Source: Arabidopsis thaliana
Lineage: Eukaryota > Streptophyta > Magnoliopsida > Brassicales > Brassicaceae
Assembly (NCBI RefSeq): GCF_000001735.4
Contig: NC_003074.8
Span: 4,340,101-4,404,100, forward strand
Direction of reading: 5' to 3'
Length of the DNA stretch: 64,000 nucleotides
Shown piece after piece: positions 61,239 to 64,000 of the stretch. Every line of letters starts with the position of its first letter. Position 1 is the first letter of the stretch. The notes beneath the pieces are model-generated. The model worked only from the letters and a program-made list of their open reading frames with translations, made no database searches and was not told where the DNA came from. Position numbers and translations under genes: made by a program.

Positions 61239-62661
61239 GGTATGAATCATATCATATGTGATGTGTTATCATCGTATATTCATAAGTTTGTACATGAAGA
61301 GGGATTTTCAAAAAGATTCTCATTATGTTACCAATAATGGAGTAACATTAAACAAAAAATAATATAGATGATACGATAAGAAAAGCTTGTGGCTCCACCT
61401 CCTTTCGTATGGTCATAACCATCATATCACTATTATCATACTTACTTTTCTCCATGCCTAAATTTATATCGCTCCATAAAATCAAATCTTTTACTTGCTT
61501 TTCTCCCTCCTTTAATCATACCCTATCACAACGTGGCTTTTTATTGCAATTATATAAGTTTTGGATAGCCTTTCACTTTACCGAAATTCCGGACTAGTCT
61601 TAGCCCATGTGTAGTAGTCGAATTTAGATAAGTCATGTAGACACATATTCGGGGATAGTTTCATTGTTCTAACTATATGAGAAAAGAAAAGAAATAGTGT
61701 TTTGCCTAATAAATTTGATTACAAAGTTCGGTTCTCTAACTTACATCCCAAAATCACAAATAAAGACGAATCCATTAGAACCAAAAGATAGCTACACCAT
61801 TGCAAATGCATAACTTCTCCCCAAACTTCCTGATTTACCGATTTGTTTCTACTTACATGAATGTTTTGGAGTAAAACTAAAGTAGCTCTGAGCTAAACCG
61901 ACTTGAATTTAAACTTCAACTCTACAATTCCCGACTTCGGCCGTAACTACCGGCACATACATTTTTACTTAGATTTCGGTGATACACCACACACACACAT
62001 TTTGTCGGCGTATCCAAAAAACTCCAAGTATTATATTATGTTTTCTCTCTCTTAATTTCAAACATCTTCCTTGTCATTTGTCAATACGATGCTACACGTT
62101 AATAATTCTTCTCAAAGACATGCCCAACATGTTTTCATAAATCATGCATGTACTTCCACGTAATTATATTAGATGTTAATGCGACACCGTGTGATGTAAT
62201 AATTGCATACATAATGTATGTTTGCGGTGTTTTAACATGTATATGAATCTAACTACGTAGCCTTCCAATGCTGCTAATCACCAATCATATTGCTATCTAA
62301 TTTAATTGGTTCATTATTTATTTATAAGTCTCTTATACTAATAAAACGTTTTGATGGAAGTTAAACTTTTATTATTGAGCAACTGATGGAAGTTAAACTA
62401 AGAATGTCAATTTATGAAAACAAAGCATCACTGCAAAAATTGTATGAACAAAAGGACCAATAAATCTCCACAATCATTTATGATTTTGCCCTAAAGAGAT
62501 ACTATAATAATTAGGTAGAGAGAGAGAGAGAGAAACTCGGCTTTCTTTAAGACAACTATATGGGTTCCAACTAATTTCACATTGGATTCTACGATTTTAT
62601 GACCGTTCGCTAGACTTCCATTTCCCATTGTTCTTGTTCATGTTCAGTGGCCATAACCTGA

Positions 62662-63012
62662 CACGTGTACGGTGGAAGATGCAACTTCACGCACGTGTGT
62701 GAGCTTTGCCTAAACACAGACAGATTACGTGCGATCTCTCGTGTGCGATGCTACTAGAGTAGTAGTTACTAGCTGTCACATATACAAAAAAGCGTGGCTC
62801 ATCCATGGTTGGCTGACGTGGATTTAACGACGGTACTCAAGATTTTAACGCCTCACCGTTTAAGTTCCCCATTCAAAGAAGACAAAAACATCCTTGTTCC
62901 CAAGGGGGAAAATAACATTTTTGCTTTCATCGAGAGGGGTAAAACAGGGAAATTTGGGAGATTAATGTGGAAGAGATCCCCAAGGTTGTCTTCAAACCAT
63001 AAACACCACGTG
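62662..63012. promoter_or_regulatory. three CACGTG palindromes
   Basis: CACGTG at 62662-62667 (in GACACGTGTAC), 62692-62697 (in GCACGTGTG) and 63007-63012 (in CCACGTGAC). G-box/ABRE-type sites for bHLH and bZIP factors, 0.7-1.0 kb upstream of the DUF239 gene. Confidence 0.45.
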
Positions 63013-63392
63013 ACAGAGAGACCAATTATACTCAAAAAGGTAAAGACCAATTTGAAAAACATTACAATTTTAATAATGCTCATAGACTCATAGTTAAAGA
63101 TTACAAGAACCAACTAACTAATTGACATTATCATTATCAAAATAAAAACCACCTAATTGCGAATTTATAGTTTTACAGTGGGATTGGTAAGACGTTTCTA
63201 ATATGCTTTCTTTTCAACTTTAGACCTTCTTCTCTCATTTCTCACAAAGCAAATCAAAAGTAAACTATAAATTGCTAATCATGCATATTAGTATATAATT
63301 AACTAACTAAAAAAGGGAATGGGGTGGGGCCATTGGAGCGAGAAAGTGAGCAAAAAAAAGAGAGAGCCTCCACTATCTCTCAAAGCAGAGGA

Positions 63393-63423
<31 letters not shown>

Positions 63424-63675
63424 TTGAGAGAAAGTTTGGATTTTGATATGTGTGGTTGGATTTTTGTTACAAGGCAAAACCAGACCCACCTTCAAACTTG
63501 TCCCCACGAACTACATTATCATTGTTTTGTTCGAACTTCTTCTTCTTCTCGTTAGGGTTTTCTTTCATTGGCTCTGAGCTACTCTTTATTGCTTAGGCCT
63601 TAGTGTGTGTGTGTGAATCTTCTCAGCGAAAGCCAAGTTCTTTTCTTTGTTGGTGTTTCTGGGTTTATTGCGACA

Positions 63676-63846
63676 ATGGGAGCTGAGCATTTTAGCCTGG
63701 TGAAGTTCAATAGAGGTTTCTTTGTGTGTTTATGGGTGATGCTCTCGCTATCTTGCGCAGCAGCGAGCTATGGCTCTTCAAGGCAAAAGTTTGAGGTGAA
63801 GAAGCATTTGAATAGGCTCAACAAACCTCCTGTTAAGACTATTCAG
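63676..63846 (+). CDS. DUF239/neprosin-type secreted protein, first exon only
   Basis: Partial gene; exon 1 of 57 codons, ending in phase 0 at CAG|GTTCTAAC, then intron to the window end. The leader is GA/CT-rich (63360-63660). The protein starts MGAEHFSLVKFNRG, has a signal peptide FFVCLWVMLSLSCAASYGSS, then KKHLNRLNKPPVKTIQ, which is the N-terminal neprosin activation-peptide signature (LNxxxKPPxKTIQ) of plant DUF239 proteins. Related neprosins are prolyl endopeptidases; whether this protein is active cannot be seen from exon 1. I recall it as AT3G13510. Confidence 0.85.
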
Positions 63847-64000
63847 GTTCTAACTCTCTTTCTTCTTTACTACTTTGTGTTTTCTCGTTTTGAGTTTGAT
63901 GGGAAACTGATGATTTCTGCTCTCTCTCCTGTTACTTTTTGTATGTTAATTGGCACAGTAATGAAGTTTTCACTCATTCTTAGTCTACACCAGTGTTTTA

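Larger units (their letters stand above)
60207..63420. other. intergenic upstream of the DUF239 gene
   Basis: AT-rich 3.2 kb. Seen: a tandem 27 bp duplication (about 61194-61238), a 16 bp direct repeat TGATGGAAGTTAAACT at 62353 and 62385, a (GA)n run at 62518-62535, and three CACGTG palindromes (listed). No coding region supported. Confidence 0.45.

Noticed and set aside
62353-62400. 16 bp direct repeat TGATGGAAGTTAAACT.
   Set aside because: The spacer is only 16 bases without an A-tail; a simple local duplication explains it.

Overview
The window is nuclear DNA of a flowering plant. Genes are intron-rich with GT-AG introns, intergenic DNA is strongly AT-rich, and promoters carry telo-box/site II-type GGCCCA words. 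The proteins (BRL3, SKS11, SKS13, ECT2, DIN4, TBP1, CPN60 beta, lysyl-tRNA synthetase) match, from memory, the Arabidopsis thaliana chromosome 3 block around AT3G13380-AT3G13510. Locus names are recalled, not searched. From memory this block has a whole-genome-duplication sister on chromosome 1 (BRL1, SKS12/14, TBP2, ECT4, CPN60B1).

Layout. 0-0.53 kb: probable 5' end of a minus-strand gene leaving the window. 1.4-2.1 kb: intronless secreted-peptide precursor with seven tandem 28-residue units carrying an SGPDDSGKGH core. 7.1-10.6 kb: brassinosteroid receptor BRL3. 11.3-17.2 kb: divergent SKU5-similar genes SKS11 (-) and SKS13 (+). 18.9-19.1 kb: MIR169A on the minus strand. 22.0-26.2 kb: divergent pair, a V-ATPase Ac45/VOA1-like type I membrane protein (-) and a small multi-span membrane protein (+). 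27.7-28.6 kb: RING-H2 E3 ligase. 29.1-36.6 kb: seven tandem two-exon genes for 50-74 residue secreted peptides with an S-x-S core like the PROSCOOP phytocytokine family. 36.98-37.88 kb: a poly(A)-tailed retroposon with a perfect 15 bp target duplication. 37.9-39.2 kb: an eRF1-type methyltransferase whose upstream exon derives from a partial duplication of TBP1. 40.2-41.7 kb: TBP1. 42.2-44.2 kb: DIN4 (-). 45.2-48.1 kb: ECT2 (-). 49.6-52.5 kb: CPN60 beta (+). 53.1-53.7 kb: small acidic protein ending in a CaaX-like CVIL (-). 55.9-59.2 kb: organellar lysyl-tRNA synthetase (-). 59.9-60.2 kb: Asp-rich small protein (+). 63.7 kb to the end: first exon of a DUF239/neprosin-type protein.

The most interesting structures are: (1) the PROSCOOP-like tandem array; (2) the TBP1-methyltransferase exon fusion, with a leftover TBP exon-2 fragment inside its intron; (3) the multi-copy PIP/CEP-like precursor; (4) four short A-tracts, each bracketed by 14-16 bp direct repeats, that look like retroposition footprints consisting almost only of a poly(A) tail.

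The genes do not form one pathway. Shared themes are cell-surface signalling (BRL3, two kinds of peptide precursor), pollen wall proteins (SKS pair), organelle proteostasis and translation (CPN60B, LysRS), mitochondrial branched-chain amino acid breakdown (DIN4) and gene expression control (TBP1, ECT2, miR169a).
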